Source of the DNA: Medicago truncatula
Lineage: Eukaryota > Streptophyta > Magnoliopsida > Fabales > Fabaceae
Assembly (NCBI RefSeq): GCF_003473485.1
Contig: NC_053048.1
Coordinates: 38,560,755-38,624,754, forward strand
Direction: 5' to 3'
DNA length: 64,000 nucleotides
Shown: positions 43,201 through 54,060 of the stretch, piece after piece
How positions within the stretch are numbered: position 1 is the first letter of the stretch
Layout of the letters: each line of letters begins with the position of its first letter
The notes under the pieces: generated by a model
What the model was told of the DNA's origin: nothing
The model's input: the letters and a program-made list of their open reading frames with translations, nothing else
Database searches by the model: none
Made by a program: the position numbers and the translations under genes

Positions 43201-45764
43201 CTTAGCTGTTGTCTCCCAACTGCTCTCTTACTCAGCCAGGTTTCGATTTTCAATCATTTGATCAAACACCTTTAAGTTTGATTCATGTAGCCCATATAAC
43301 CTTCTCACTGAGAATCTGTTACAGTTGCACTTGTAACTCATATGATAGAAGTAGAACACTATGGCGTCGTTTGATTCATGTAGCCTACCCTACTTAGTGG
43401 GATAAGGCTTGGTTGTTGTTGTTGCTTCCTTTCTTTCTTTTTTTTAAATAATTTTTTATTACTTTATATTTTAACATGATGTAACTTATTGTATAATATA
43501 AAATAAATAAAAATTATGTTAACAACACTCTCTTTTATTAGCATAAAAAAAGCACACTCTTATTAGTTGAAATTCTTATGAGTTCCACTAAATTTATGTC
43601 GATCCTATGTGATTTAGTAGAATCCATTTGAATTACAACAAATGAAAGGATGTGTGTTGAAAAATGTGTGTTTTTGAGTCTGTCGCCAGCACTTCTAAAA
43701 AAATAATGATCAAATCGAATCAAAAAATTTAATGAAAATAAAAATCCAATTGTCAAATCACCACTCATCTAAGAGAACTCGTATGATAAAATAAAATGAG
43801 TATTACACTGCATACAATAGATTGTAACATTGTTTCCCTCCATCAAAAGTTGTGTGATTATTTTCCCTATTTAAATGGAAATTACGGTTTTCGCCCCTCC
43901 TCAGTAAATATTCCTGGTTCCGTCCCTGCCTAGGTGTCACGGCGATCCTCCCATCATGACCTCTATAGTCAGTTCGGCCATTCCCCTAAGCACCGCTGTC
44001 ACTCGCTAGTACAAAGACAGCAAGTTTGCTGGTGCTTGAAGGTCATGTGCCACCTTCTGCTGCTATGTTTTCTGCGCAGTTTGTTCTGTTCATCTTGTCA
44101 GGGAATCCTCTTTCCGATGTGGGGGTTGCCCGTCCTATTTGACCCCTGAAACAGTGTTTCCTTGTTTATTTCTTCAAAAATAAATCTCTCACTTTTCAGA
44201 ATTATTTTTTCTGCACTTCTCTGGTCTTTTGCACACCACAATGGTAGTGTTCCAGTCAGTCCCTATTGCGCTGGCTTTATTTTCTTGAGTGGTTTCCAAG
44301 GGCAGCAGCATCTACAAACAAGTCTTCGCTATCTTGTGTGTTCTCCGGCAGTCCATCTATCATGTCGGGGGAATTTACAGTAAAAACCATGTGGATTGCC
44401 AAGCCGCCAATGAGATGTGGTTTTTGGGTCAAGGTCTGTCCGACCATTTGACTAAAAAGACATATAATGTTGCTGCAGCAGAACTTGAACGTTGGAAGAA
44501 AGCTGATGCACAGTTAGTTGGCCTTCTATCGCAATCCATTGATTCAATGTTGATGGTTAATTTTTGTCCGTGCGATATTTGGGAGATAGCTTGAGACGTC
44601 TGTTAGAATGATGTTCAGCGTCTCTATGATGTGGTTCACAATTTATTAAATCTTTAGATAATAGATCAAGATCTTCCATTGTACCTAAAATAAAGCTTAA
44701 TTGTTTAGGTTGTATTTTAAGATATAAGCCCAATCTCCCACTTGAACTCAAGTGCATTATGGCTGTTGGTTTGAGCATTCGGTAAATTGTTTGTCAACTC
44801 CTCTAGTAGCTCGTCTTGCTGCTGTGTCAAACGTTTCACCTCCTCAATCTTTAGAAGGGATAGTGGTTCCCTCTAAAAGCAAGGGAAGATCTTGTTCCTA
44901 CAAAGCTCAAGTGATGTTGTACTTTTCTTTAACCATGTTTGGTTGCTTAATCTAAATGTTCCTCCTCCCAGACACGCTAACTAAAATGCAACCCAGCTTC
45001 ACCACCACGGCTTTAAATCACGCTTACTGCTGGGGCTATTTCTGCTTGGGTTGGAAGGCTGCCTTTCTTGTTCTTTGAAGTTAAATTTGTATTGACATGC
45101 CTCACTTCATGTAGATGCATTATATTAGTGTGGTGCAAGTTTGATATACCAAAAATTATTTTGCAGTAGCTATAGATAGAAGTTTTTTACCTGGAGTTGT
45201 GTTGGCCATCTGTTATGAATTCATAATGTCTGGTTTCATACAAATATATATGATGATTTCTTTTGGAAATTTGCTTGTACAATAATTTTAATCATGGTGG
45301 CTATGAGCAAAAACTTTTCATTATATAGTATTACTACTAAACAGTGAAGTGTAATTACAGGCTACAGAAATGAGCATCCGTGCGAGAGAGTTGATGTATC
45401 ACAAGATTAAGATAAACAAGATACTATCAAGAATTACAGGAAAACCTGAAGAGCAGGTTAGATATGGCACCGTGTAATTAGCTTGTTGTCCAAAATGATA
45501 CTTATCTTTTCACCATTTTAATTTTATTTTATTCTTGTGCAGATTGAATTGGACACGGATCGTGATAATTTTATGAATCCATGGGAAGCGAAAGAATACG
45601 GTTTGATTGATGATGTTATTGATGACGGAAAACCAGGACTAGTTGCTCCAATTACAGATGCAGCGCCACCTCCAAAAACTATGTTAAAGAATATATGGGA
45701 AATTGAAGGAAACTCAAAAGGTAAGAAGAAACTCCCCTCAGAGGAAACATCAACTGCTGTATGA
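40223..45764 (+). CDS. CLPP3: Chloroplast Clp protease proteolytic subunit ClpP3 (5 exons, 297 aa)
   Basis: Exons: 40223-40507, 41490-41604, 42267-42442, 45361-45456, 45543-45764; total 894 nt in one frame. ClpP is the serine peptidase ring of the ATP-dependent Clp protease; in plastids it forms a mixed ClpP/ClpR core. The first 60-70 residues are Ser/Thr/Asn-rich with few acidic residues, as in a plastid transit peptide. Catalytic Ser is S158 in GLAASMGAF, His is H183 in VMIHQP, and the Asp lies in the LDTDRD motif (228-232). The subunit is therefore a ClpP, not a ClpR. The C-terminal extension ([13 protein letters not shown] to TSTAV) and length fit ClpP3. The start is the ATG preceded by 'agaagaaaa'; upstream in-frame codons lack another ATG. 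Intron 3 is 2.9 kb and holds retroelement debris. Confidence 0.95.
40610..40735. mobile_element. MITE-like repeat in CLPP3 intron 1
   Basis: It contains 'acagacaccggataaaga', 'gacactgacacagtaattt', 'gagaaaatg' and 'atctcatgtgttggtgt'. This is the same ordered set as the copy in methyltransferase intron 1, in inverted orientation. Limits are approximate. Confidence 0.45.
41105..41440. mobile_element. MITE with inverted ends in CLPP3 intron 1
   Basis: The left end 'gaccaccttcataagtggt' is inverted at the right end as 'cctatgaaggtggtcc'. The interior is AT-rich and noncoding. Target duplication not resolved. Confidence 0.55.
41728..41903. mobile_element. hAT-type MITE (176 bp) in CLPP3 intron 2
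   Basis: The left end 'cagtattgttaaacagcgg' and right end 'tttgacatcactg' are inverted. The flanking 8-mers are tgtttact (41720-41727) and cgtttact (41904-41911), a duplication with one change. Interior motifs (gttctgc, tttagtacaaattgtt, ttcgaacaaaccgct) match the MITE at 11946-12123. Confidence 0.75.
42948..42987 (+). mobile_element. Poly-A micro-insertion in CLPP3 intron 3
   Basis: 'aatgacaaatgta' (42948-42960) and 'aatgacaactgta' (42975-42987) flank 'cttc' plus an A run. The flanks differ at one of 13 positions, so this is an older or weaker example. Confidence 0.45.
43365..43425 (+). mobile_element. 3' tail of an Au-type SINE or RTE LINE
   Basis: 'gattcatgtagcctaccc', 'acttagtgggataaggctt' and '(gtt)n' follow one another, as in the conserved 3' ends of Au SINEs and plant RTE LINEs (family knowledge). 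The upstream body is too decayed to tell which. Confidence 0.6.
44170..44990 (+). mobile_element. Retroelement (copia gag-like) fragment in CLPP3 intron 3
   Basis: From about 44289 the translation carries [15 protein letters not shown] and then [35 protein letters not shown]. The run '[20 protein letters not shown]' is typical of plant copia gag N-terminal regions. No start, LTR or protease/RT is visible. The frame ends within 100 codons. It is a dead fragment within the intron, in the same direction as the gene. Confidence 0.55.
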
Positions 45765-46439
45765 GTTATGGGACAAGCAAGGATTGATTCCATTGCTTTC
45801 ATACTCAAAAACAGACCTATCACCTCCAACAAGTATTAAAAGGATTTTTCAACATGTCATAGCAGTTACATTTCATGTAAAAATCAAGACTGTATATTAG
45901 ATATCAAAACTTATATTGTATGCTTCAAGTGTTAGATTCGTTAATGAATATATTTTGTCATATTTTCATGAGATTTTAAGAATGTCTTCCTTCCTCCATT
46001 TAAAACGACAGCTGCTGCTACCCACACCACCTAACGTTGCTAACCACACCACCACAACTAATTCCCATCCATCCACATAGACCTCTTCTTTACTCCTCAG
46101 CCAGATTGGACGGTGGGAAACCTTTGTAGGTGGTTGACCTTCCTCGGTTGTGGCAACCACTGCCACTTCTTAGTTTTCAAAACACATCTTTTTTTTCCTT
46201 TCCAAAAATGTTCTGAAAATTTAGTTTTGGGGACGATGTGAATGTACTGATTTTTGTAAAGTTGGGAAAAGGGGAAAAATAAATGGCCAAATCTCAAAGA
46301 ATTAATGTGTAATAAATTTTTGTTACATATTTTACTTTTCATTTTAATAACTTCAAAAAATGAAGAAAAAAAAGTTTATTATATATATTAGACTTTATGT
46401 TCTTAATTAACACAATGTTAACTTGGAGGATGAGTAGTT
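45765..46439. other. 3' flank of CLPP3
   Basis: No further gene seen. 'aatgaatata' near 45942 may take part in 3' end formation. Minus-strand frames here lack homology. Confidence 0.4.
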
Positions 46440-47040
46440 CATTTGTTTAAGCTAAGTGATTATGGTGGGATGGCAGAAATCATGGAATGCATTGACTATC
46501 ATGGGAAATTGTCGGTTTCAAATGAATATGGAGGTATGAATTTTAGAAATTTATATGCATTCAACCTTGCCATGTTTGCCAAGCACGCTTGGAAAATTCT
46601 CACTCTTTAGTGACTCAAGTTCTCAAAACTAAATTCTGTCAAAAAAAAAAAAAAGTTCTAAAAAATAAAAGGACCTGTTTGAATCACTTTTGGTGCACTT
46701 CTCGAGTGCTCTTAAAGTAGGGAATGAAGTGGAATATATTCGATGGTTCTTACATAAGGTTGTGGCATGATCGTTGGGGAAGCTCATCCAATGTTAAGTA
46801 TATGTCTCCACTCACTTTTCTTGTTCATGATAATATTATGCTTACTGAACTATTTTGTGAGGGATTGAGTGTTGAGGATGCAGAAAGAGTTTTAAGTACA
46901 CCATTGCTGGATTGAATGCGTGAAGAAGATACTTTAAAGTTGGTGGCCGGATGCAAGAAATATGTTCACATACTAACCCAGCCTTAAAGTTGATAATTTG
47001 AAGCTTTGTAGCAAGCAAGATGGTCAGAGACATACTAACC
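46440..47040 (+). mobile_element. Decayed LINE fragment
   Basis: Shifting frames give motifs of the region between RT and zf-RVT in plant LINEs. GGMNFRNLYAFNLAMFAKHAWK is at about 46530-46595, then LVTQVLKTKF. Later comes a piece with VGNEV and SYIRLWHDRWGSS at about 46715-46780, and LSVEDAERVLSTPLLD to about 46915. Several stops are present. At about 46640-46653 an A run of 14 interrupts it. It is unrelated in position to the LINE at 3745 but of the same class. Confidence 0.65.
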
Positions 47041-47982
47041 CCCGACTCATTCTAGAAAAATTTACTCTTTGCTCTTACATATTAAGGACAGTTTGCACAT
47101 AATGCGACATTCATAATACTTGACTTGCATAATATTGTTAGTCACAAAGCAAGTCTATTATTTTTCCTAATTTAAATTACATTCTTAAAACACTAATTTG
47201 ATGCACCATATTTTCAAGTTATTCATCAACATATCCCAAAAAAAAAAATCAATATTTTATTATTTTGTATATTGAAAATATATGAATCAAAGTAGCTCTC
47301 TCCAGAATTTAAATTGGTTTTTTCCTAGCCTTGTCATTTAAACTGATTTTTGAGTTAAAACTCTCCTCAAGTTTACTATTGGTATGTTAGCCAATTTTGG
47401 AAAGAAAACAAAAGAGGAGTGTTATTTGTACAACTATTTAGTTGACAACTATAATTTACAAAGAAAAAGTAGGTATTTGTACAAAAACCAAAACAATAGA
47501 GAGATAAAGTAAAAAATAATGTGAGTATAAAAGAGAAAATTGTCATAAAAATTGTCACAAATGGATGTTCAAATATCATTTCTCAAAACAAAAATCCCAA
47601 GTTTTCCTTGAAACATATGTGTGGCGAATAAGGGTGGTATTTTAGTTGATTTGTTTGGGTAAGAGGGTAATTGTAGGGATGTGAAGTAAGTTTTTCCTCA
47701 TCCTAAAGCTCTAAAAATAGAAAATTTTACCTTGTACTATATATATAATTTAAATATTTCCAATATGTAAAAGTTTTTCAGAATCGAACAACTTTTTGGA
47801 AAACATGTGATAAGTTTTTCGATAGCCAGAATACTTGAGAAAAGATTTCTGAAATTTTAGTCACATTTCAACTGTAGCTAAAATTTTGGAACACTTTTCT
47901 AAGTGTTTCATTTTAGAATTTCGACTACCGAAAAATTCATACTTGATGGTGTCACATATTAAAATTGATCATTGCAATCTAT
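47041..47982. other. AT-rich intergenic stretch
   Basis: No gene or clear element recognised. Confidence 0.35.
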
Positions 47983-48559
47983 ATTGTGGCTAGGGGTGGA
48001 CATGGTTCGGTTAACCATTAAAATCCAACCGAACCGAATCAAATTGCTCAAATGTTTCGGAATAATCGAACCGAACCGTTTAAAGTTTGGAAGTAACCAA
48101 ACTGAACCAAAGTTATGGTTCGGTTAACCATTTGCTTACCTATTAACCAAACTGAACCGAAGCAAAACAAATATTTTTTATCCAATGAATAAAACTAGAA
48201 TAGCTTATTTCTTTAAAATAACTTATCTTATGCAAAACAATTGGTTACGATCTCTTTATTAAAAAAATAGTTTATTCAAATCAGCTTATTTTATGCAAAA
48301 CTTCTTATTTTAAAAAACAGTTTATTCAAAACAGCTTATTTTAAAATAACTTATTTTATGCAAAATAACTTATTTTAATAAACAACTTATTTTTGCAAAA
48401 CAACTTATCAGCTGTTTATTCAAAACAACTTATTTTATACAAAACAGCTTATTTTATAAAAAAAAATGTGTTCCTTGAATAATTTCACTACTACAGGATA
48501 TCTTATCAATTATCATCATTGTTTGTGCAATTCACTTTTTCTTTTTGAATTTTTTTATA

Positions 48560-48990
48560 ACCGCCAGAGTAATGTTTTCTTCTACCAAGATTTCTCTGAT
48601 TCTGATCCATTCATTTTGGGCATTCAAACTGAGTGGCAATTGCAACAAATGATTAAGTTTGGGAACCATGGTCTGCTTGCATCTGATTCACGATTTGGTA
48701 CAAATAAATTAAAGGTTTGTTTGTGACTTTCTCACTTAATTTTGATAAGCAGACATATATTACTTTCATTGAGTTTCAAAGAAGCTAACATCATCTCTCA
48801 AAAAAAAAAGAAGCTAACATCAAACACATTGATAATTTCATGCAGTACCCGGTTCACAGTCTTCTAGTGTTCAACTCAGACAAGAAGGCCATTCTTGTGG
48901 CTTGGATAATAACACCAAAGATCCTACTTGGAAGTTAGCTGGCTTCATAGTAGATGATCCACAACATGATGCCCATCAATTCACTTTTTT
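48560..48990 (+). pseudogene. Captured fragment of a SWIM-zinc-finger / transposase-like plant gene, with its intron
   Basis: Exon-like part 1 (about 48575-48714) encodes NVFFYQDFSDSDPFILGIQT then EWQLQQMIKFGNHGLLASDS and RFGTNKLK. A GT intron (48715-48845, 'aaaggtttgt' to 'tttcatgcag') follows. Part 2 starts YPVHSLLVFNSDKKAI, then AWIIT, and after a frame change TKDPTWKLAGFIVDDPQ. This resembles the conserved region of a plant SWIM zinc-finger family protein (I think of At1g60560, from memory). Relative to that protein, part 2 has an internal deletion at 'acaccaaagatcc'. Retaining the intron means the fragment was taken as DNA, not via mRNA. No start, stop or full domain remains. Confidence 0.6.
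48778..48822 (+). mobile_element. Poly-A micro-insertion inside the captured intron, 16-bp direct repeats
   Basis: 'aaagaagctaacatca' (48778-48793 and 48807-48822) flanks 'tctctc' plus seven A. The insert is only 13 bp. Confidence 0.6.
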
Positions 48991-49556
48991 TTTTTAAATA
49001 TAAGTAAAAAAAATGTAGCACTAGTACTAAGTGAGTAAGTGAAATGTGTTAAATAATGTAAATTTACATTGCTTTCTCATCATTCTGATTCTACTAAATG
49101 TGAAATGAACCAGCTTATTGTATAAAATAAGTTGCTTTTATAATAAGTTGTTTTTCATAAAATAAGCTGTTTTTATAATACGCTTTTTTTTTTTTAAATA
49201 AGTTGTTTTTTAAAATAAGATGTTTTGCATAAAATAAGTTGTTTTGAATAAACTATTTTTTAAAATAAGCTGTTTTAAAATAAGTTGTTTTGAATAAGTT
49301 ATTTTTTAAAATAAGTTGTTTCAAAATAAATTGTTTTGAATAAGCTATTTTTTAAAATAAACTGTTTTAAATAGAAAGGTTAATGGTTCGGTTCGGTTCG
49401 AATAATTGTGGTTACTAACGGTTCAGTTCGGTTAGTGAATTGTTATCAAAATAATGGTTTCGTTCGAGAATTGGTTAAATGGTTCAGTTAATTTTGATAT
49501 GGTTCGGTTCGGTTAACCAGTTCGAATTGGTTTTTGGTTATTTTTGCCCACCCTTA

Positions 49557-49885
49557 ATTATGGCCATAAAATATCAAATTTTTTGAATCGCGCAATTATA
49601 AAATGGAAGTGGAAATCAAATTATCAACAAGGCTTAGGCAACATGGATTTTGGAAAAGAGAATAAGAAGATGGAAAGTAACTCACTACCAAAGAGAATAG
49701 AGAGAGTGATGAACCAAGGTTGTGGTTAAGAATTCTCTCCATGCATGCAAGCAGTGGTTGCTGACTTCCTCTCCAACAGTGGACTCGAGCTTGGAGATGA
49801 TTTCTCTGGAAAGGAAGGGAGGAATTTAGAATCTGATTTCAAACTTCTTTTTATTAGGGTTTTATATTATTTTATAATTTTATAT
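49557..49885. other. Short intergenic stretch between transposons
   Basis: No gene seen; the open frame at 49544-49729 has no homology I recognise. Confidence 0.35.
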
Positions 49886-49894
49886 TAATTTTTA

Positions 49895-51112
49895 GGTTAA
49901 AATATGCTTTTGGTCCCTGCAAATATATCTAATTTGGATTTTGGTTCCTGGTAAAAAAAAAACTTTTGAAAAATGTCCCTGCAAAATTTTTTGTTTTTTA
50001 AAATAGTCCCTGGACCCACTTACTTGATGATTAAGCGCATTTTTGCTTATGTGGCACTTGCTGATTGTACAAAACCGTCGACGTGGCGTTTACATGGAAT
50101 TAAGAAATTAGAAAATGAAATAAAAATTCAGAAAATGATTTATTATTATTTTTATTTCCTTATTTTAAAAGTTGAAAATAGAAAGGAGGAGATTAAAAAT
50201 TAGGGTTTGTGCCATTATTCACCTTCTTCCTCCATTCGCTATCTCTTCCTCTTGTCTCTCCTCTCATCTTCTTATTCTTTTTCTTCTTCTTCATAGTTCT
50301 GGAAATCAAAACCAAGCAAGATTGTGTTGCAGATAACAACTCAGATGCAATTGAAATCAACAACGATTCTGTTAACTCACTGTGAATCGGCAACAATAAT
50401 TTACCCTACACCACAGATTGGTGTTACAAGAACATTGGTAGAGGCAACGCCGTCGAACCAACCAAACACGGCGTGCTCATGGAGTAGAGCTGTTGGCTCA
50501 CTAGCGAGTTTGAAGTCGAGATTTGTTGAGAAAATGGCCAAACCCCGGCGATAAGAGTGGTGGAAGAACAATGGGTACTAAATTTAAAACTTTTCGTTGT
50601 TAGATTCAAACAGATTCTACACAAACTAATTTCAGAACACATGTTATAAAAATTATATTCATGTTATTCCCTAAACATGATCCATATGAATAAAACTTGG
50701 ATTGATTTGAGTTTGTGTGAATTTCTAGATTTTGAATGTAGTTTTGGGTTTGGATTGTGTAATTCTAATGGTTGAAGATGAAAGATTATTGAGCAAATAA
50801 AATGAAATTAAAACCAAATTTATGTTCTAATGTAATTTATTTTAAAATTCCAAAATTAAAACAAACAAAAAAGAATTTCAGAATTTTAATTTATTTTTTA
50901 AATATTTTAATCAATTTAAATGCCACATGTATTAGTTCTGCGTAGTCAACAAGTGCCAAGTAAGCGAAAACTCGCCACATCATCAAGAAAGTTGGTCCAA
51001 GGACTATTTTAAAAAATAAAAAATTTTGCAGGACGTTTTTCAAAAGTTTTTTTTACCAGGGACCAAAACCCAAATTCGCTATATTTGCAGGGACTAAAAA
51101 CATATTTTAGCC
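49895..51112. mobile_element. Mutator-like (Pack-MULE-type) non-autonomous element, 1.2 kb
   Basis: A perfect 9-bp target duplication 'taattttta' (49886-49894, 51113-51121) flanks long inverted repeats of about 180-190 bp. They start ggttaaaatatgcttttgg at the left and ggctaaaatatgttttta in inverse at the right, and contain 'ggtccctgcaaatat', 'caggga' and 'gtggcacttg' motifs. The interior (about 50165-50640) looks genic. It has 'aaaaattagggtttg', a CT-rich leader-like run and a less AT-rich segment (about 50330-50560), but no frame that I recognise. Acquired gene sequence is plausible but unproven. No transposase. Confidence 0.75.
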
Positions 51113-51149
51113 TAATTTTTATTTCTTTTGATAAAAAGAAAGGTAAATA

Positions 51150-51345
51150 ATTTCCCTATAGATAGGGTATCCTACATCCATGTGGTTAGTGCATCGGTGA
51201 TTGTTAGACTCAGATCGAACAATTCAAAAAATATGCAATTTTAATTTTTTTAAATAAAAAATAATGAATTTTTAATCTAGACTGTTTGATCTTGATCCGA
51301 AGGTAACCAGTGTTCATAACATTCCAATTATAGGGAAATCTTGAT
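51150..51345. mobile_element. Short palindromic MITE candidate
   Basis: 'atttccctatagatag' near 51151 and 'ccaattatagggaaat' near 51325 are inverted, and inner 'cagatcgaacaattc' pairs weakly with 'gactgtttgatcttg'. Limits are approximate. Confidence 0.4.
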
Positions 51346-51399
51346 CCAATAGAAATAGAAATGAAGAAGAAAGATGAAGGGAAATTTCAATTATGGTGA

Positions 51400-52248
51400 T
51401 CCAAGATACAAGAGAATGTAAATGCAAATCAAGAGGCTTAATTTTGAAAAATTTTAAATGGTAAAAGAACATCTCACATTTGTAAGAAGAATAAGAGGAT
51501 TCTACACATGCCCTTTGAAATATGAATAAAGTGAAAACCTAGAAATAGATGTGCGTGGCTGAGCATCAGAAATTGAAGGCGTGGCTGAGCGAAGGATGGA
51601 ATTGCAAAGCGAGCTAAAGCGGTTTTGGGGTCTTCATTGATGATGTGGCATAAACCAACTTGTGAAGTAAGGTGAGCTCTCTAAATAACCTTGGGCGATG
51701 CTAAGCGAGCTACATAGTTTCATACAAGGTATAAATAGCCCCAAAAAATTTCAGAACACATCTATCAGCTACCTTAGAGCGAAAAGCAGAGAGAAAGATA
51801 GATAAACATCATTGGGCAAGCATTCAAGGTGGATTAAAAACATTTCTTAAGAAATCATGGCTTGATGGCAAATTAATTCATCATTTCTCATCTTTGTAAA
51901 GCTTTCTTGATTCTAGACTATTCATGATATTGATGTTGTTCTTGATTTTAATGCTTTAATCACTTGATTTGAATTGTTATTGAAAAGTAGCTTTTGAATC
52001 TAGGTTAGAATAACATCTATTGAGTATTAAATGCTAGAAATAGGATTTGGGTTTAATATTCACTCAAAGTATTGAACTATAATGCTTTCCTATTCTGAGA
52101 AATCGTCGATTAATCAATATGATGTTCCACGATGTTATTTAGGCATAAATAACGTTTGTTGAACAATATATGATAATATCGAATAGTACTAGAATCTGTA
52201 GTTTTAATCATGAGGATACATATGAACTCCATTTCATTTATCTTGCTA
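51400..52248. repeat. Probable decayed LTR of a Ty3/gypsy (Ogre/Tat-like) element
   Basis: It contains 'gcgtggctgagc' twice, 'gcgagctaaagcggt', 'taagcgagctac', a TATA-like 'ggtataaatagcccc' (about 51728) and a long AT-rich tail. The gctgagcg-type words resemble LTRs of legume gypsy elements (family knowledge). No second LTR or coding region is seen. Confidence 0.35.
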
Positions 52249-52257
52249 TAATTTTAT

Positions 52258-52631
52258 GGCTTAAATATGCATTTAGTCCCTGCACTTTCATCAGATTTTG
52301 GCATTGGTCCCTACATTTTTTTGGAATTGGTCCCTGCACTTTGTAAAAATATTGGTATTCGTCCCTCTGTTAACTTTCTGTTAAAAAAAAACACAACTAA
52401 TGGTATTAGTCCCTGCACTTTGTAAAAATATTGATATTGGTGCCACGTGGTGTGAAATGATTGGGCCACGTGGCACTTCGTTAGTTTTGTGTTTTTTTTT
52501 AACAGAAAGTTAACAGAGGGACCAATACCAATATTTTTACAAAGTACAGGGACCAATGCCAAACAAAAAAAAGTGCAGGGACCAATGCCAAAATCTGATG
52601 AAAGTGCAGGGACCAATGACACATTTAAACC
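52258..52631. mobile_element. Mutator-type MITE (374 bp)
   Basis: Inverted ends of about 130 bp start ggcttaaatatgcatttag at the left and end ccaatgacacatttaaacc at the right, with repeated 'ggtccctgcacttt' and its inverse. The flanks taattttat (52249-52257) and tagttttat (52632-52640) are a 9-bp duplication with one change. Confidence 0.75.
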
Positions 52632-52640
52632 TAGTTTTAT

Positions 52641-53527
52641 TAGGTTATTCAAACAAACAACTTATAAACTCATCAATTAGAACAACATTGATTGTTGAAA
52701 GACTTAGAAATATCGCACTAGTCCCTATGGAAATGATACAAAACATACTTACTTTTAGTAGTACATCAATGCTACATAAAAAATAATTACATCAAAAAAC
52801 CATTAAATTATTAAACAATCAAAGCTTCATTGACACGAATTTATTTTTTAATTCATTGTGCATGCACGAATGCATTAGCGCTCATCAATAAAAGTGATAT
52901 TCAAGGTTATTAAGTCAAAGGTTTCAACCTGACATGTTGGCAATTAACAACAACTCCATCCGGTACACGACATTTTGGAACTGGATTTTTTTTCATGAAC
53001 TTTTGGTATTTTGTTGCTAGCTCTACTAAAGAATTTGCATCACAAAATATACACATTTTATCCAACATAAAAATCATATATTCAAGTATGTGAGTTCCTA
53101 ATTATAGTTCCTACCAAAGGAATCAAAACAATGATTCATACAGTAAATAACATAGCATTCTTAAAGCAAAAAAAAAAAAAAAAAAAGATTATGTATTAAT
53201 ACAAGAGCACAATATATACTTTATCTTGAATATAATTGAGATTTACAACAAAAGAACAAAACTCAACCTCAAAATAATATAAACCTCTAAATAGAGTATT
53301 TATTAATACGATGTACGTATGATAACCTATGTTAAGTGGACAAGGATGATTTATCATATGAAGAAAAAAAAAGCTTGTAATCTACTTAATTTTAAGTATA
53401 TACTAAAAAAGTGATATTATATGTAGTGGTATATTGTCATAATTATAAACAATTGTTGCACTTCACCACAAAAGAGGGGTTGAATTCCTTCCCAAAAAAT
53501 GGTAATAGTTTTTACTCCATCTAATAG
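52641..53527. other. AT-rich intergenic stretch
   Basis: No gene recognised. An A run of about 20 is at 53167-53186 without flanking direct repeats. Confidence 0.35.
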
Positions 53528-53536
53528 AATTATATA

Positions 53537-53713
53537 GGATCTTGCTAACCGGTGCCCTCAGAGCAATGGTTAAAAAATCCATAAATAAAAATTTTGTCTT
53601 AGAAATATAAGATGTTACTTTTAATAAAATAATGATTACATAATTTTTTCATAAAAAACTTACTTGTTTTAGATGCTTAACCATTACCTTTGGAGCACTA
53701 ATTAACATTCTCC
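53537..53713. mobile_element. 177-bp MITE, family with 63074-63249
   Basis: The left end 'ggatcttgctaaccggtgc' and right end 'gcactaattaacattctcc' are inverted. A perfect 9-bp duplication 'aattatata' flanks it (53528-53536, 53714-53722). The second family member is at 63074. Confidence 0.8.
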
Positions 53714-53722
53714 AATTATATA

Positions 53723-54060
53723 TTGTTTGTCTTCTTAGAATTATTTTCTAGCTGAACATGAACTAATTTCTTTAAGTGCAAACTTTTTGTACAAACAATA
53801 CAGCTAAATATCAAAGTTCCTACTTATATTATCTACCAAATTTATCAAAATACAAAACTATAGAATCTATCAATGAAATCTCCATAAATTATTTATATGC
53901 CTAATTTTTCTTATCATTTGCTAAATTTATGCTCCTTGTTGCTAACTAATGTAGCTATCAGTTGTATGTACCACAAGATTTGGTACTTTATGATCCAACA
54001 ATTATTAAAATTTGACCATATTAGACCACTTAAACACTCCACTCTAGATTTATTAAAAAA
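53723..54060. other. AT-rich intergenic stretch
   Basis: No gene or clear element recognised. Confidence 0.35.

Larger units (their letters stand above)
47991..49556. mobile_element. Non-autonomous hAT-type element carrying a captured gene fragment (1.57 kb)
   Basis: The termini are taggggtggaca (left) and tgcccaccctta (right, inverted). The flanks attgtggc (47983-47990) and attatggc (49557-49564) form an 8-bp target duplication with one change. Sub-terminal arrays of 'ggttcggtt' and 'aaccgaacc' follow. Next come many short 'caaaacaacttatttta' repeats on the left and their inverse 'aaaataagttgttttg' on the right, giving long foldback arms. No transposase is present. The centre (about 48560-48990) is a pseudogene fragment of a cellular gene. 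Confidence 0.8.

Noticed and set aside
44162-44594. Separate gene inside CLPP3 intron 3
   Set aside because: The frame is short, lacks its own start context and reads as a fragment of copia gag.
46621-46670. Another possible poly-A micro-insertion in the LINE relic
   Set aside because: The flanks 'aagttctcaaaacta' and 'aagttctaaaaaata' match too poorly in low-complexity sequence to count.
53160-53190. Long A run as a retroposon tail
   Set aside because: No flanking direct repeat or body could be found.
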